A stretch of 46,441 bases of DNA from an uncultured Methanobrevibacter sp. (lineage in GTDB: Archaea > Methanobacteriota > Methanobacteria > Methanobacteriales > Methanobacteriaceae): NCBI GenBank assembly GCA_902764015.1, contig CACWUH010000006.1, forward strand, positions 1-46,441. The letters run 5' to 3'. This document shows positions 17,351 to 26,959 of this stretch, piece after piece; the stretch's first letter is position 1, and each line of letters opens with the position of its first letter. Below the pieces are notes generated by a model. The model had not been told where the DNA came from. It made no database searches and saw only the letters and a list, made by a program, of their open reading frames with translations. The translations under genes and the position numbers were made by a program.

Positions 17351-18223
17351 ATGAATTTAATGGCAGATATTTTAATCAATGTTATTATCGCTTTTCTGGC
17401 GGGAAGCCTGCTTTTGGGTTTGCACAGGAAAGTCATGGCACGTGTGCAGAAACGTCCTGGACCACCTATTGTCCAGCAGCTGATACACTCCTTGAAATTT
17501 TTCTTTAAGGAAACTGCATTTCCAAAAACGGTATCTAAGGTATTTTACATAGGAATCGTATTTATTTTGGCACTGATTTGGGTTGTTGGAGTCATTGTAG
17601 GTCCTGTGGCTCATGATTCATTATTGATACTGTTCGGCGTTTATGCGGTCTACAAGATTGTTGAGCATAACTCCGGTTCAAGTTCCGGTTCACCATACGG
17701 TAAGCTGAGTTGTGTAAGGGCAGTGTTGTCAGCGGCAACAGAGCTTCCTTTATTTGCAGCCATAGTATTTGTTTACTTGGTTACTGGTACAATGAATATT
17801 GGAGAAATCATTGCTTACCAATCAGTCCATGGTCCGTTAGTATTTTCAATTCCGCTCGCAGCTCTGATGTTTTTCATGTTAATCATTACAAAATCCCCAT
17901 ACTCTCCGTTTGCGATAACAAAAGACAAGGTTCTGATTTCCGGATTTGAAACCGAGCACTTCGGATTCTTAAGAGGCTTCATGCTATTCTCAGAGGCTAT
18001 TGCATGGTATGTATTGCTTTGGGTATTCCTGACAATATTCTTCGGACCGCTTAATGCTGTCGGATATCTGATTGGAATGATTGTAATTTCAGTAATCACT
18101 GGATTCATTAATGCAACAACTCCATTGTTAAGTCCAAACCATTCGGTCATGACTCAAATCACCATAGGTGCAATCTGCTTTGCAGGAACTGTACTGATGA
18201 TATTTACAGGGGTGGTGGCATGA
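17351..18223 (+). CDS. ehaJ: Energy-converting hydrogenase A subunit J (NuoH-like)
   Basis: This 290-residue membrane subunit is homologous to NuoH/HyfC/EchB, the helix bundle joining the electron-transfer arm to the ion pump. Early R-x-Q-K-R-P-G-P-P-x-V-Q-Q (about 31-42) matches the conserved quinone-site-like loop of NuoH relatives. K-S-P-Y-S-P-F-A-I and a later acidic loop (S-G-F-E-T-E-H-F-G) also fit. Seven to eight helices are expected. Overlap with ehaK is 4 bp. Confidence 0.93.
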   Translation: MNLMADILINVIIAFLAGSLLLGLHRKVMARVQKRPGPPIVQQLIHSLKFFFKETAFPKTVSKVFYIGIVFILALIWVVGVIVGPVAHDSLLILFGVYAVYKIVEHNSGSSSGSPYGKLSCVRAVLSAATELPLFAAIVFVYLVTGTMNIGEIIAYQSVHGPLVFSIPLAALMFFMLIITKSPYSPFAITKDKVLISGFETEHFGFLRGFMLFSEAIAWYVLLWVFLTIFFGPLNAVGYLIGMIVISVITGFINATTPLLSPNHSVMTQITIGAICFAGTVLMIFTGVVA

Positions 18224-18474
18224 ACAGCGAAGATGTAATTGTCTATTTCACAGCCATCGTTGCTGTTGGAATGATAGTCATAGGAATATTGACAACCGCC
18301 TTGCACTCATATCTCATTGCTCCGATAGTCATTGTTGGAGTTGTCATGGCGATTCTGGTGTTGCTTTCAAAGGGCAACTTTGCGCATAAGATAGAAAGTT
18401 TAGAGAAAGTATGTTTTGTAATAACATTTTTGGCAATAGTATGCTCATTCATATTGCTTTATAAACCTATGTAG
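18220..18474 (+). CDS. ehaK: Energy-converting hydrogenase A subunit K
   Basis: This 84-residue membrane protein has three helices, begins in an ATGA overlap with ehaJ, and ends in a short basic tail (Y-K-P-M). It is assigned by position in the eha order. Confidence 0.8.
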   Translation: MNSEDVIVYFTAIVAVGMIVIGILTTALHSYLIAPIVIVGVVMAILVLLSKGNFAHKIESLEKVCFVITFLAIVCSFILLYKPM

Positions 18475-18482
18475 GAGATATT

Positions 18483-18788
18483 ATGTTAGATTATATGATT
18501 TATTTGCTTACATTTGCTGTCGGATCCATTCTTGGTCTGCTTTATAGCTACAAGCAGCATGGGGAACCATTTGTTGCAGTGACCAAGTTCAATATTCCAT
18601 TCGCCATAGTTTCAATTCTGGGATGGGTTTTAGGATTCTGTTCAGGAAATATGATTCTATCGGCAATCGGTTTTCTCCTTGCAGGTTTTGTAATGGGTGA
18701 AAGACCGGGATACGGTAGGAAAGAGACTGCCGTAGGTTTGATTATTGCGATTATTGTATATTTATTATTGAATTGGCATGTGATGTGA
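18483..18788 (+). CDS. ehaL: Energy-converting hydrogenase A subunit L
   Basis: This 101-residue membrane protein has about four helices, with a polar loop Y-S-Y-K-Q-H-G-E-P-F and a second loop G-E-R-P-G-Y-G-R-K-E-T. It has its own ribosome binding site (AGGAGAT) 8 bp after ehaK and is assigned by operon order. Confidence 0.82.
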   Translation: MLDYMIYLLTFAVGSILGLLYSYKQHGEPFVAVTKFNIPFAIVSILGWVLGFCSGNMILSAIGFLLAGFVMGERPGYGRKETAVGLIIAIIVYLLLNWHVM

Positions 18789-18793
18789 TGTAA

Positions 18794-19186
18794 ATGGATG
18801 ACGATGCTAAATTGGAATTGATGCAAAGAAGAATTGTTAAAAGTTTTGCAGTGCAAAGAGATGTTATAGTTCCTCTTTCAGAGGAATTTGACTGTACTGT
18901 TGAGGAATTGGAAGAGGTTTTCTTCCATCTGTTTGACATGTCATCTCTTCAGGCATTACACGCAACATTTGAATCGGCTCAGGACATTTGTCTGTACCAA
19001 AAGCTCAATGCCGATTTGAGATTGTGCTGGTTTAATGGCACTTTGGAGATAATATCCGATGAGGATGCAAGAAATCTTAAAATGAAATTGGTAAATGAAA
19101 TAAAAAACGGAAAATCTTATGAAGATGCCTTAAAGGAAGGTCAATTGGAATTATTTGAATTATTGAAAAAAGAAGCGATATATTAA
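18794..19186 (+). CDS. ehaM: Energy-converting hydrogenase A subunit M (DUF1959-like)
   Basis: This 130-residue soluble, helical, acidic protein is the first non-membrane product of the operon. It matches the small cytosolic protein (DUF1959-type) found at this place in methanogen eha operons. It has no cofactor motif; its two scattered Cys (in D-I-C-L and L-C-W-F) are not clustered. It may be an assembly or docking factor for the hydrogenase module (inference). A 34-bp gap with its own ribosome binding site separates it from ehaN. Confidence 0.85.
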   Translation: MDDDAKLELMQRRIVKSFAVQRDVIVPLSEEFDCTVEELEEVFFHLFDMSSLQALHATFESAQDICLYQKLNADLRLCWFNGTLEIISDEDARNLKMKLVNEIKNGKSYEDALKEGQLELFELLKKEAIY

Positions 19187-19220
19187 TGTTTATTCAATTA
19201 TTAGATAAAGAGGGAGTACA

Positions 19221-19670
19221 ATGTTAGATGCTATTAAGGATGTTGTGAGAAAAAGCTCAATTCACGTCTGCATAGTCAATTGCGGAGGATGCAATGGCTG
19301 TGATGTGGAATGCGTTGCACTGTTGTCCCCAAGATATGACTTGGAGCAATTCGGTATTTATGTTCACAACAATCCTCGTGAAGCTGATGTTCTGTTGTTG
19401 ACCGGTGCTGTAACCGAACAATGGACGGACAATTTAAAAAGAATTTATGATAAGGCTCCTGAACCGAAAATAGCGGTAGCTGTTGGAAACTGCCCGATAT
19501 CCGGGGATGTATTTGCCCAGGAAGGAGGTCATGTAAATGCGCCTGCATCCAATTTCATTCCGGTTGCAGCGGAAATCCCTGGATGTCCGCCAAGGCCTAA
19601 TGAAATATTGGAAGCCATTCTGGCTGTTGGGCCTCAAGCTATTGCTGATAGAGGGAGGGAACAAAAATGA
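19221..19670 (+). CDS. ehaN: Energy-converting hydrogenase A, [NiFe] small subunit
   Basis: This 149-residue small subunit of an energy-converting [NiFe] hydrogenase belongs with NuoB, EchC and MbhJ. The proximal-cluster ligands are seen in [18 protein letters not shown] and I-P-G-C-P-P-R-P. It passes electrons between the Ni-Fe site in EhaO and the polyferredoxins. It overlaps ehaO by 4 bp. Confidence 0.95.
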   Translation: MLDAIKDVVRKSSIHVCIVNCGGCNGCDVECVALLSPRYDLEQFGIYVHNNPREADVLLLTGAVTEQWTDNLKRIYDKAPEPKIAVAVGNCPISGDVFAQEGGHVNAPASNFIPVAAEIPGCPPRPNEILEAILAVGPQAIADRGREQK

Positions 19671-20791
19671 TAGTGCCTATTGGTCCGATTCACCCAGCTT
19701 TAAAAGAACCTATCAGATTGAAACTGCAGACTGAAGGCGAAAGAGTGGTTAAGGCGGAAATAGAATATGGCTATGTCCATAGGGGAATTGAAAAGATTAT
19801 TGAAGGAAAAACCTGGCAGAAAGGAATCTATCTTTCAGAGCGTGTATGTGGTATCTGTTCATATGAGCACACACAAACATTTGCAGAAACTATTGAGGCA
19901 ATTTCAGATGTGGACGTGCCTCCAAGAGCCCAATTTTTAAGGGTCATTGCAAACGAGCTTGACAGAATCCAAAGCCATCTGCTTGCAAATTCCACTTTCT
20001 TCAAATCAATGGATCATGAAACTCTTTTCATGCACGTATTGGAGTTGAGGGAATATGCAATGGATTCAATTGAACTTTTGACCGGAAACAGGGTCAATAT
20101 GGGTTGGAATGTTGTTGGCGGAGTCAAGATGGATGCTGATGAGCGTCATTTCGAGCCGATACTTGAAAACCTCAAAAAGATTGAAGACCGCTTTGAGATA
20201 GTCAGGGCACTGTTTGCAGAAGGTCCTGCATTGGCTTTGAGATGCAAGGGCATAGGATATATGTCCAAAAAAGAGGCCATTAAAGGCCGTTCTGTCGGCC
20301 CTATAGGACGAGCTTCAGATGTTAAGGAAGATTATAGGGTTGGACACTATACTTATGATGATTATTTTGATTTTAAAGTAATTAGGCGAAGCGAAGGAGA
20401 TAATTATGCAAGAACAATGACTAGATTCGATGAGATTCCCGAATCCATCAGTCTGGTTAGGCAAGCTATTGAAAACATTCCTGATGGTGAAGTTCGTACT
20501 CCCGCTGAAATCAAATCAGGTTACGCAGTTCGAAGAAATGAGGCTCCTCGCGGAGAAGTTACATACATGATTGAAACCAACGGCAATCTAATCAAGAACA
20601 TTTCAATCAGGACTCCAAGCATTCCTAATATGGATTCCTGCGCAAAATACATGATTCGTGATGTTCCGACTGTTGCGGATGCGGTATCCACTTATGCTTC
20701 ATGCGACCCTTGCGTTGCATGTGCCGAAAGGGTGGCAATCACTGATGAAGCCGGCAAAACCATTGTAAAAAGATGGGATGAGGTGATATAG
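19667..20791 (+). CDS. ehaO: Energy-converting hydrogenase A, [NiFe] large subunit
   Basis: This 374-residue catalytic subunit, related to NuoD and EchE, has both Ni-binding motifs intact: [10 protein letters not shown] (C61, C64, H68) and D-P-C-V-A-C-A-E-R (C349, C352). A 19-residue C-terminal extension follows the second motif and could be removed during maturation, as in other [NiFe] enzymes. The complex oxidises H2 and uses the ion gradient to reduce ferredoxin. Its stop abuts the start of ehaP with no gap. Confidence 0.96.
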   Translation: MIVPIGPIHPALKEPIRLKLQTEGERVVKAEIEYGYVHRGIEKIIEGKTWQKGIYLSERVCGICSYEHTQTFAETIEAISDVDVPPRAQFLRVIANELDRIQSHLLANSTFFKSMDHETLFMHVLELREYAMDSIELLTGNRVNMGWNVVGGVKMDADERHFEPILENLKKIEDRFEIVRALFAEGPALALRCKGIGYMSKKEAIKGRSVGPIGRASDVKEDYRVGHYTYDDYFDFKVIRRSEGDNYARTMTRFDEIPESISLVRQAIENIPDGEVRTPAEIKSGYAVRRNEAPRGEVTYMIETNGNLIKNISIRTPSIPNMDSCAKYMIRDVPTVADAVSTYASCDPCVACAERVAITDEAGKTIVKRWDEVI

Positions 20792-21829
20792 ATGTCATCC
20801 CTGATGTGGTATATTTTTGATTTTGCCCGTAAGGCTTGGGCTGATGCATTTGCAAATGCAAAAAATGAGCCTGAAATATCTGAAAAGCCGGAAAGGTTTA
20901 GAGATTTTCCAAAAGTCAACAAGCAATATTGTATTGGATGTGGAGCATGTGTTGCATCCTGTCCTTCACCGAGTGCAATAAAGTTGATTCGTGATGAGGA
21001 CAGTGAAAGCGGCGAAGGATTCACATATCCTATAATCAAGTTGGGAGCATGCATACGCTGCGGCTTTTGTGCCGAAGTCTGCCCGACCGATCCAAAGACA
21101 TTGGAATGCGGTGAAAATCATCTGATTAGGCCTGAATTCAACATCGTCCCATCAAAAAGGCAATACCTGGTTGATGATTACCTATGCATCAAATGTAAGA
21201 AATGCCTGAAGCAGTGTCCTGTCGATGCAATCAGTGAAATCGACGGCAAGGTTGTCGTAGACCAGCTCAAATGCATTTCCTGTGGGGATTGTGTGGAAGT
21301 CTGTCCTGTAAATGGTGCAATGAAGGCGGTGTTTGTCGATAACCTGCAGGACCAGAAGGATCTGATTCTTTTATGTGTGGAATATCTTGAAGACTTCATC
21401 AACTCTAAGGAGGAGGACTTGAGGTCCTTGGAAAAGAACGGGCTTCTGCAGTATGATGTGCCATTGTCCAACATATGGGACAAGGCGCTGAAGATAATTC
21501 CTGATGAGGAGATAGCTTTGGAGATTATAACCAATGCGGTAAACAGGCTTAAGGTCAGAATCATCGATTGGGACAAGTCTAAATGCAAAAAATGTCAATT
21601 ATGTATTCCGGACTGTCCGACTGAATGTATTTCATTTGACGAGAAGGAAGACACTATTGTAAGAGAAAAGGATAGATGTTTAAGATGCAGCATCTGTTAC
21701 CAGACCTGTCCGTTTTCAGTAATCAAGTACTTCATTTCCAAGTTCTCGCTTGATGACGGCGAAAACATTCATGTCACGGTAAAGGCATCTAATCTGAATG
21801 AGGATATTTTTATGGAGGGAGCGTCATGA
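20792..21829 (+). CDS. ehaP: Energy-converting hydrogenase A polyferredoxin with six [4Fe-4S] motifs
   Basis: In 345 residues I count six C-x2-C-x2-C-x3-C-P type motifs: C-I-G-C-G-A-C, C-I-R-C-G-F-C, C-I-K-C-K-K-C, C-I-S-C-G-D-C, C-K-K-C-Q-L-C and C-L-R-C-S-I-C, the number known for EhaP. An acidic helical spacer of about 90 residues separates motifs 4 and 5. It carries electrons between the hydrogenase module and soluble acceptors. It overlaps ehaQ by 4 bp. Confidence 0.94.
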   Translation: MSSLMWYIFDFARKAWADAFANAKNEPEISEKPERFRDFPKVNKQYCIGCGACVASCPSPSAIKLIRDEDSESGEGFTYPIIKLGACIRCGFCAEVCPTDPKTLECGENHLIRPEFNIVPSKRQYLVDDYLCIKCKKCLKQCPVDAISEIDGKVVVDQLKCISCGDCVEVCPVNGAMKAVFVDNLQDQKDLILLCVEYLEDFINSKEEDLRSLEKNGLLQYDVPLSNIWDKALKIIPDEEIALEIITNAVNRLKVRIIDWDKSKCKKCQLCIPDCPTECISFDEKEDTIVREKDRCLRCSICYQTCPFSVIKYFISKFSLDDGENIHVTVKASNLNEDIFMEGAS

Positions 21830-23187
21830 TTGACAGTTTTACTAAAACGCCGAGGCCATTGAGGCACGTCGATGTAGATTTCGTCATTGACCAGACCAAA
21901 TGTGCGGACTGCAAGGACAAGCCATGTCTTGAATCATGCCCTATCGATGCGGTCTATCTAGATGAGTCAGACGGTCTTATAAAATTAAAAAGCACTTGCT
22001 TTGGCTGCGTATTGTGCCGTAACTCCTGTCCTTATGATGCGATATCTCTTGATGTTAAGATGGATCCTCCATTAAAGGAGAATGTTCCAAACATCAACAC
22101 AAAACTCTGTAAGGCATGTGGGGCCTGTGTCCAGGCATGCAAAAACGGTTCAATCCACATTGTGGCGGATGGAACCCATGAGCCTCATAGCCAAATAGAC
22201 AAGGACACCTGTGTCAGGTGCGGATATTGCTTTAGGGTGTGCCCTACGGATGCTATCAAATATGGTGAGCTGCTTCCTAAAACAGTTAAGGGAGGTAAGG
22301 CCATTGTCATTAACCAACCTAAATGTATCGGGTGCATGACATGTACAAGGGTTTGCCCTTCAATGGGAGCCATTAACGTAGGCAGAACCAATAAGCTGCC
22401 TTATATAAATCCCGGATACTGTGCAAGATGTGAAGAATGCATGCACTCATGTCCTTCAGGAGCAATAAGGTACTCTTCACGTAAAAAGGCATTCAAGATG
22501 TACAGTGAGATAAAATCATATGACATCGTGTCCAGCATCATTGATTATGACGTGAAGAAACTGTCCCTTGACCTGATAAGTTTGAATAAGGTTTTGCAAA
22601 AGGTAGGTAATGCAATAGCTTTGGAATTCAATGACCAGAACTTCGAGCATTTCATAGAATGCAAAGTGAATGACATGATGGAAAGGGAGCTTAAAATCAG
22701 CCTCAACACCAACATTGAGATAGACAAGTTCACAAAACTGGTCGGATCATATCTGATGGACAGAAACATTGAGGTTTATGAGAAAAAGTGCATAGCCTGT
22801 GGCGAATGCTATAATGTCTGTCCTGTAAATGCCATTGAGCAGAACGGTCCAAATCCAATCAAAATCAATGATAACTGCATATACTGCGGAAAATGTGTTG
22901 AAGCCTGCCAGTTTGATGCCATCGGCGCTTATGACGATTACTTCTACAGCAAGGATGAGGACTTATACTATGCAAGGTCATTTTTATACAAGCAAAGGCT
23001 TGGCGACTTTTCGCTTTCCGAAGACAAGTGTCAGGCATGCGCAATCTGTGTTAAGAACTGTCCGGTTGATGCATTGGCATTAACTGAGGATGATAAGATA
23101 GAATTCGATGGTGAGAAATGTATCTATTGCAGAAACTGTGAGGCGATATGTCCTTTGGATGCAATAAGAATTGTAAATTTCAGGTGA
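21826..23187 (+). CDS. ehaQ: Energy-converting hydrogenase A polyferredoxin with ten [4Fe-4S] motifs
   Basis: This 453-residue protein has ten ferredoxin motifs. The first is a variant with two extra residues (C-A-D-C-K-D-K-P-C-L-E-S-C-P). Nine more follow, and a non-cluster helical insert of about 115 residues sits between motifs 6 and 7. Ten clusters are expected for EhaQ. With EhaP it makes a 16-cluster wire that could deliver low-potential electrons to formylmethanofuran dehydrogenase or other enzymes (inference). It starts in an ATGA overlap and ends 3 bp before ehaR. Confidence 0.94.
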   Translation: MIDSFTKTPRPLRHVDVDFVIDQTKCADCKDKPCLESCPIDAVYLDESDGLIKLKSTCFGCVLCRNSCPYDAISLDVKMDPPLKENVPNINTKLCKACGACVQACKNGSIHIVADGTHEPHSQIDKDTCVRCGYCFRVCPTDAIKYGELLPKTVKGGKAIVINQPKCIGCMTCTRVCPSMGAINVGRTNKLPYINPGYCARCEECMHSCPSGAIRYSSRKKAFKMYSEIKSYDIVSSIIDYDVKKLSLDLISLNKVLQKVGNAIALEFNDQNFEHFIECKVNDMMERELKISLNTNIEIDKFTKLVGSYLMDRNIEVYEKKCIACGECYNVCPVNAIEQNGPNPIKINDNCIYCGKCVEACQFDAIGAYDDYFYSKDEDLYYARSFLYKQRLGDFSLSEDKCQACAICVKNCPVDALALTEDDKIEFDGEKCIYCRNCEAICPLDAIRIVNFR

Positions 23188-23190
23188 ATC

Positions 23191-24234
23191 ATGTTTGAAA
23201 AATCATTTATTACCGATTGTGAAGGTCCGCTGACCTTAAATGACAATGCCTTTGAAATAGCGGCCAAGTTCATCGAGAATGGCGGAGAGTTATTTAAGAT
23301 TCTCAGTCTATATGATGATTACCTGGTAGATATTGTCAAAAAGGAAGGATATAAGGCAGGCAATACCTTGAAGTTAATTTTGCCTTTCTTTGCAGTTGAA
23401 AACCTCACAAATGATATCTTGATTGATTTTTCAAAGAATCATATCTATGCTGTCAGCGACTCAAAATTCCTATTGAAATACTTGAAGGAAGCCATGAATA
23501 CTTACATCGTAAGTACCAGTTATGGCCAATATATCGAAGCCGTATCTGATTATATGGAAGTGTCTTTTCAAAACACATTTTATACTAATGTTGATATAGA
23601 TTCCCTGCAACTAAACGATGAAGAGATTCAAAAAATCATGGAATTCAAAGGTTTGATTTTAAATAATCCCGAAGATTATGAACTCTTTGATGATATTTTC
23701 TTCAACCAGATTTCAAAAATGGGAATTTATGATGAAATCAGGAAAATAGAGGTCGTAGGTGGTCTTGGAAAGAAACTGGCCATAGATGAGATTATCGAAA
23801 GGGACAGCATTGATGTCAATGAGATTTTATACATCGGAGACAGCATAACCGATGTCGAACCCCTTGAATTCGCCCGCAAAAACAATGGAATAAGCATATC
23901 ATTCAACGGCAATGAATATCCATTGAAAGTAGCGGAAATTGCTATCGTTTCGCCAAATGCAGTAACAACAGCGGTTATAGCGAACATTTATGCTGATAAT
24001 GATAAGGAAAAAGTTTTAGAATTTATTAATGATTATAACGTTTCAAATGATTTGAAACAATTATTCAATGACTACGATATTGATGAGGAAATAAAAAATA
24101 AGTTCTTCAATGTATTCGCTGAAGATTTCCCATTGATTCAAATCGTAACTGACGATAACTATGAAGACATATTGAAGGTCAGCAAGGAAATGAGAAACAA
24201 TATTCGTGGTCAGGACATAGGTGGATTAGGTTAG
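23191..24234 (+). CDS. ehaR: EhaR, HAD-like archaeal phosphohydrolase family protein
   Basis: This 347-residue soluble protein is of the archaeal HAD-like family (COG4030 type) found in eha operons. Motif I reads T-D-C-E-G-P-L-T, with D-x-E instead of the usual D-x-D. The acidic motif IV is clear in [12 protein letters not shown]. The role in the complex is unknown; no substrate is established. Its presence between the polyferredoxins and ehaS/ehaT identifies the operon as eha rather than ehb. Confidence 0.88.
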   Translation: MFEKSFITDCEGPLTLNDNAFEIAAKFIENGGELFKILSLYDDYLVDIVKKEGYKAGNTLKLILPFFAVENLTNDILIDFSKNHIYAVSDSKFLLKYLKEAMNTYIVSTSYGQYIEAVSDYMEVSFQNTFYTNVDIDSLQLNDEEIQKIMEFKGLILNNPEDYELFDDIFFNQISKMGIYDEIRKIEVVGGLGKKLAIDEIIERDSIDVNEILYIGDSITDVEPLEFARKNNGISISFNGNEYPLKVAEIAIVSPNAVTTAVIANIYADNDKEKVLEFINDYNVSNDLKQLFNDYDIDEEIKNKFFNVFAEDFPLIQIVTDDNYEDILKVSKEMRNNIRGQDIGGLG

Positions 24235-24242
24235 GTGTTAAA

Positions 24243-25133
24243 ATGAATTATGATAAAGTGGATGACACATTCTTCGAAGCCTTTGAAGGCAAATATGTGA
24301 GGGCCTTGATTACCGGGCCTAGCGAGGCAATTGTAAAAAGGGCCGCATATGACTCAACCTCAACTCCAAGTGCAGTGATAGGAAGAGTCGAAGGTGGAGT
24401 GGAAGGCTTTTTGGACGAATCACAAACTCCCGATAACCGATTCGGTGCAATCGTACAGTACTGGCTGGGCGGAGATGATGTGGAGAAATTTGCATTTGAG
24501 CTGTCATACAGATTAAGACAGGATGTCCTGGTAAAGCCGTTCACACGTATTTTTGACTACTCAGATAAGGATAGCGATGAATATATTGAAATGATGGATA
24601 TAGTGGGCCACTGCGGTGACGGATACGAATGGATCGTTGAGGAATACGGAAGAAGAATGATAAATGTGCCGATTGCAGTGCCTGATTTTCAGATTGAGGA
24701 GAAATTCAAGATTAATGACGGGACCATGGGAGGAAACTTCTGGTATTTATGTGAAACTCCCGAAGCGGTGCTTGAAGCGGGGGATGCAATAATCGAAGCG
24801 ATAATGAATGTGGAAGGTGCAACCGCACCGTTCGATATCTGCTCAGCCGCCTCAAAGCCTGAAACGAATTTCCCTGAAATCGGTCCGACAACAAATCACT
24901 TTTACTGCCCTTCACTTAAGGAACGTTTGGGCGATGAGTCAAAGGTTCCCGAAGGCGTTAACTATATCCCTGAAGTTGTGATAAATGCAATCGATGAGGA
25001 ATCAATGAACAAGGCTGTCAAGGCAGGAATTGATGCTGCTTTGGAGTTTGATGGAGTAATTGGAATATCTGCAGGCAACTTTGACGGTAAGCTTGGAGAT
25101 AAGAACATAAATTTATTGGATATTTTGAAGTAA
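24243..25133 (+). CDS. ehaS: EhaS, formylmethanofuran:H4MPT formyltransferase homologue
   Basis: This 296-residue protein is about the length of Ftr and recognisably homologous: [11 protein letters not shown] near 41-51, [12 protein letters not shown], and [12 protein letters not shown]. Ftr moves the formyl group from methanofuran to tetrahydromethanopterin. Whether EhaS is catalytic is unknown, but its place in eha fits a link between Eha electrons and the first steps of CO2 reduction. The gene has GGTGTTAAA before its ATG and follows ehaR by 8 bp. Confidence 0.9.
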   Translation: MNYDKVDDTFFEAFEGKYVRALITGPSEAIVKRAAYDSTSTPSAVIGRVEGGVEGFLDESQTPDNRFGAIVQYWLGGDDVEKFAFELSYRLRQDVLVKPFTRIFDYSDKDSDEYIEMMDIVGHCGDGYEWIVEEYGRRMINVPIAVPDFQIEEKFKINDGTMGGNFWYLCETPEAVLEAGDAIIEAIMNVEGATAPFDICSAASKPETNFPEIGPTTNHFYCPSLKERLGDESKVPEGVNYIPEVVINAIDEESMNKAVKAGIDAALEFDGVIGISAGNFDGKLGDKNINLLDILK

Positions 25134-25142
25134 GGTTTTAAA

Positions 25143-26081
25143 ATGGAAATATTTGACAATGATTTGAATGCAGAGGTTATTGGATTTGGAGCATTGAATG
25201 TGGATAAGCTCTATTCAGTAGAGAGTATCGTCTCAAAGGATGAGGAAAGCTTCATCAAAAGTGAAACCGATACTCCCGGAGGTTCTGCAGCCAATACGAT
25301 TGTAGGTTTGTCCCGTTTGGGATGCTCAACATCAATCATCGGAAAAATAGCTGAAGACGAGGACGGGGACCTGATCGAGTATCATTTGGCCATCAATGGA
25401 GTTTATGCCAACAATCTGATTTACTCAGAAACTGGATCTACCGGAAAATGCCTGGGCTTTGTTGATGATGATGGTGAAAGGTGCCTTTACATCGACCCTG
25501 GAGTCAATGATGAAATCCAGATTGGTGAGATAAATCCGCTGAACATTATGAGATGTAAGATAATGCATTATACATCATTTGTCGGCGATTCATTCCACAC
25601 GCAGATTGAACTGTTGGATAAGCTCAATGACCAGTGCGTATTGAGTTTCGATCCGGGAATGCTGTATGTCCAAAAGGGATTTGATGAACTGAAACCTATA
25701 CTTGAGAGAACCAATATATTATTGATAAATGAATCGGAATTAAGATTATTATGTAATAATAATGAGAGTCCTTTAAAGGAACTTGCTGTCGGATTTCTGG
25801 ATTTGGGAATCGAGACTGTGGTTGTCAAGAAAGGCTCAGAGGGAGTGTTTGCAATTGATAACTCAACCGAATGTGAAGTAGAGTCATTTAAGTGTGATGT
25901 TGTGGATACTACCGGTGCCGGAGACAGTTTCAACAGCGGATTTTTATATTCATATCTAAAAGGGTATGACTTGGAAAAATCCTGCCGAATCGGAAATTGG
26001 GTGGCCAGCAAAGCCATTGAAGGATTTGGAATGGAGAAATTCCCGACCCTAAAGGAACTGGAGGATTTTTTCAAAATATAA
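25143..26081 (+). CDS. ehaT: EhaT, PfkB/ribokinase-family protein
   Basis: This 312-residue protein of the ribokinase (PfkB) family has the N-terminal Gly pair P-G-G-S-A-A-N-T and the C-terminal signature D-T-T-G-A-G-D-S-F-N-S-G-F with the catalytic Asp. EhaT is the last of the twenty classical eha genes. Its substrate is not known; the adjoining Ftr homologue suggests a C1 or coenzyme link, but a plain sugar or nucleoside kinase is possible. It is 9 bp after ehaS. Confidence 0.9.
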   Translation: MEIFDNDLNAEVIGFGALNVDKLYSVESIVSKDEESFIKSETDTPGGSAANTIVGLSRLGCSTSIIGKIAEDEDGDLIEYHLAINGVYANNLIYSETGSTGKCLGFVDDDGERCLYIDPGVNDEIQIGEINPLNIMRCKIMHYTSFVGDSFHTQIELLDKLNDQCVLSFDPGMLYVQKGFDELKPILERTNILLINESELRLLCNNNESPLKELAVGFLDLGIETVVVKKGSEGVFAIDNSTECEVESFKCDVVDTTGAGDSFNSGFLYSYLKGYDLEKSCRIGNWVASKAIEGFGMEKFPTLKELEDFFKI

Positions 26082-26115
26082 GTTTTATAGAATAAATTAT
26101 TTAGTGGGTATTAAA

Positions 26116-26946
26116 ATGAATGTATCTTTTATAAAACAGATAAAGGACTTGGAGCGAGAGGTTCTTTTGAAATCTGTTGAATTAGATGATGATGGTGATG
26201 ATTTCCAGTTTGAACTAGATGATTTCAGTACAAATGAAGAGATATTTGCCGTTTCACCTAGATGTGTAAGGTGTAACACTTGTGTTGGAGAATGCCCAGT
26301 CAATGCAATAGAACCGGCTAATATTTTTAGAATGGCTAAGATAACTGACAAATGTGTCAAATGTGAAATTTGCATTCAGACCTGTCCGGTTTCTGCAATT
26401 AAGCTGATTGACAATTCCATCAGTTATGATCATGAGGATGAACGTGAAGTCATCGAATACAATTTGTCCAATGTCAGCTGTGCCCATAGAGTAGTTCGTA
26501 TGAATGACATTTCAATTGACTATACAGTTGATGATAATAACTGGGATGATTGTGCCAACTTGTGTCCAACAAACGCATTTACTATGGAATTCAGGGAATT
26601 CTTTGAGGATTCAAATATGGATTTGGGAATAGAGCTGATTGATGATGAATTATATCCATATATTGATAAAAAAATGTGCATTGGATGCGGAGCCTGTCGT
26701 GAAATCTCACTGAATGACTTTGCAATTAATCTGGATAGGTATATAGGACCTATCATTCACTCCAGACTAATTGAGATTAACCATGAATCTTGCGTAAACT
26801 GTTATTTATGTGAAGAGAATTGTCCGACAGGCGCTATAGAGTTAGTGGATGGTGAAGTTGTTCTTGACAATGACAAGTGCATAAGATGCACAGAATGTAC
26901 AAATCATTGTCCTGTAGGAGCATTGAAAAGAGTAGAAATTGAATAA
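26116..26946 (+). CDS. Polyferredoxin downstream of eha, with four intact and two degenerate cluster motifs
   Basis: This protein of about 276 residues (ATG 26116; an in-frame GTG at 26104 would add four) has an acidic N-terminal region, then intact motifs C-V-R-C-N-T-C and C-V-K-C-E-I-C. A middle part has broken motifs: D-D-C-A-N-L-C-P and C-I-G-C-G-A-C-R-E without the fourth Cys-Pro. Intact C-V-N-C-Y-L-C and C-I-R-C-T-E-C motifs close it. Similar polyferredoxins occur next to eha in other Methanobacteriales. The 34-bp gap after ehaT shows no terminator, so it is probably read with eha and may be a further electron carrier. Confidence 0.88.
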   Translation: MNVSFIKQIKDLEREVLLKSVELDDDGDDFQFELDDFSTNEEIFAVSPRCVRCNTCVGECPVNAIEPANIFRMAKITDKCVKCEICIQTCPVSAIKLIDNSISYDHEDEREVIEYNLSNVSCAHRVVRMNDISIDYTVDDNNWDDCANLCPTNAFTMEFREFFEDSNMDLGIELIDDELYPYIDKKMCIGCGACREISLNDFAINLDRYIGPIIHSRLIEINHESCVNCYLCEENCPTGAIELVDGEVVLDNDKCIRCTECTNHCPVGALKRVEIE

Positions 26947-26959
26947 ATGGGGGCTGTTT

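Noticed and set aside
19667..20791. Loss of an active-site residue in EhaO
   Set aside because: Both Cys pairs for the Ni-Fe site are present (C61/C64 and C349/C352), so the subunit appears catalytic.
13601..26081. Initial idea that the hydrogenase cluster is ehb (Ehb)
   Set aside because: Gene order and the terminal HAD-like, Ftr-like and ribokinase-like genes plus 6- and 10-cluster polyferredoxins match ehaA-T exactly; Ehb lacks these terminal genes.
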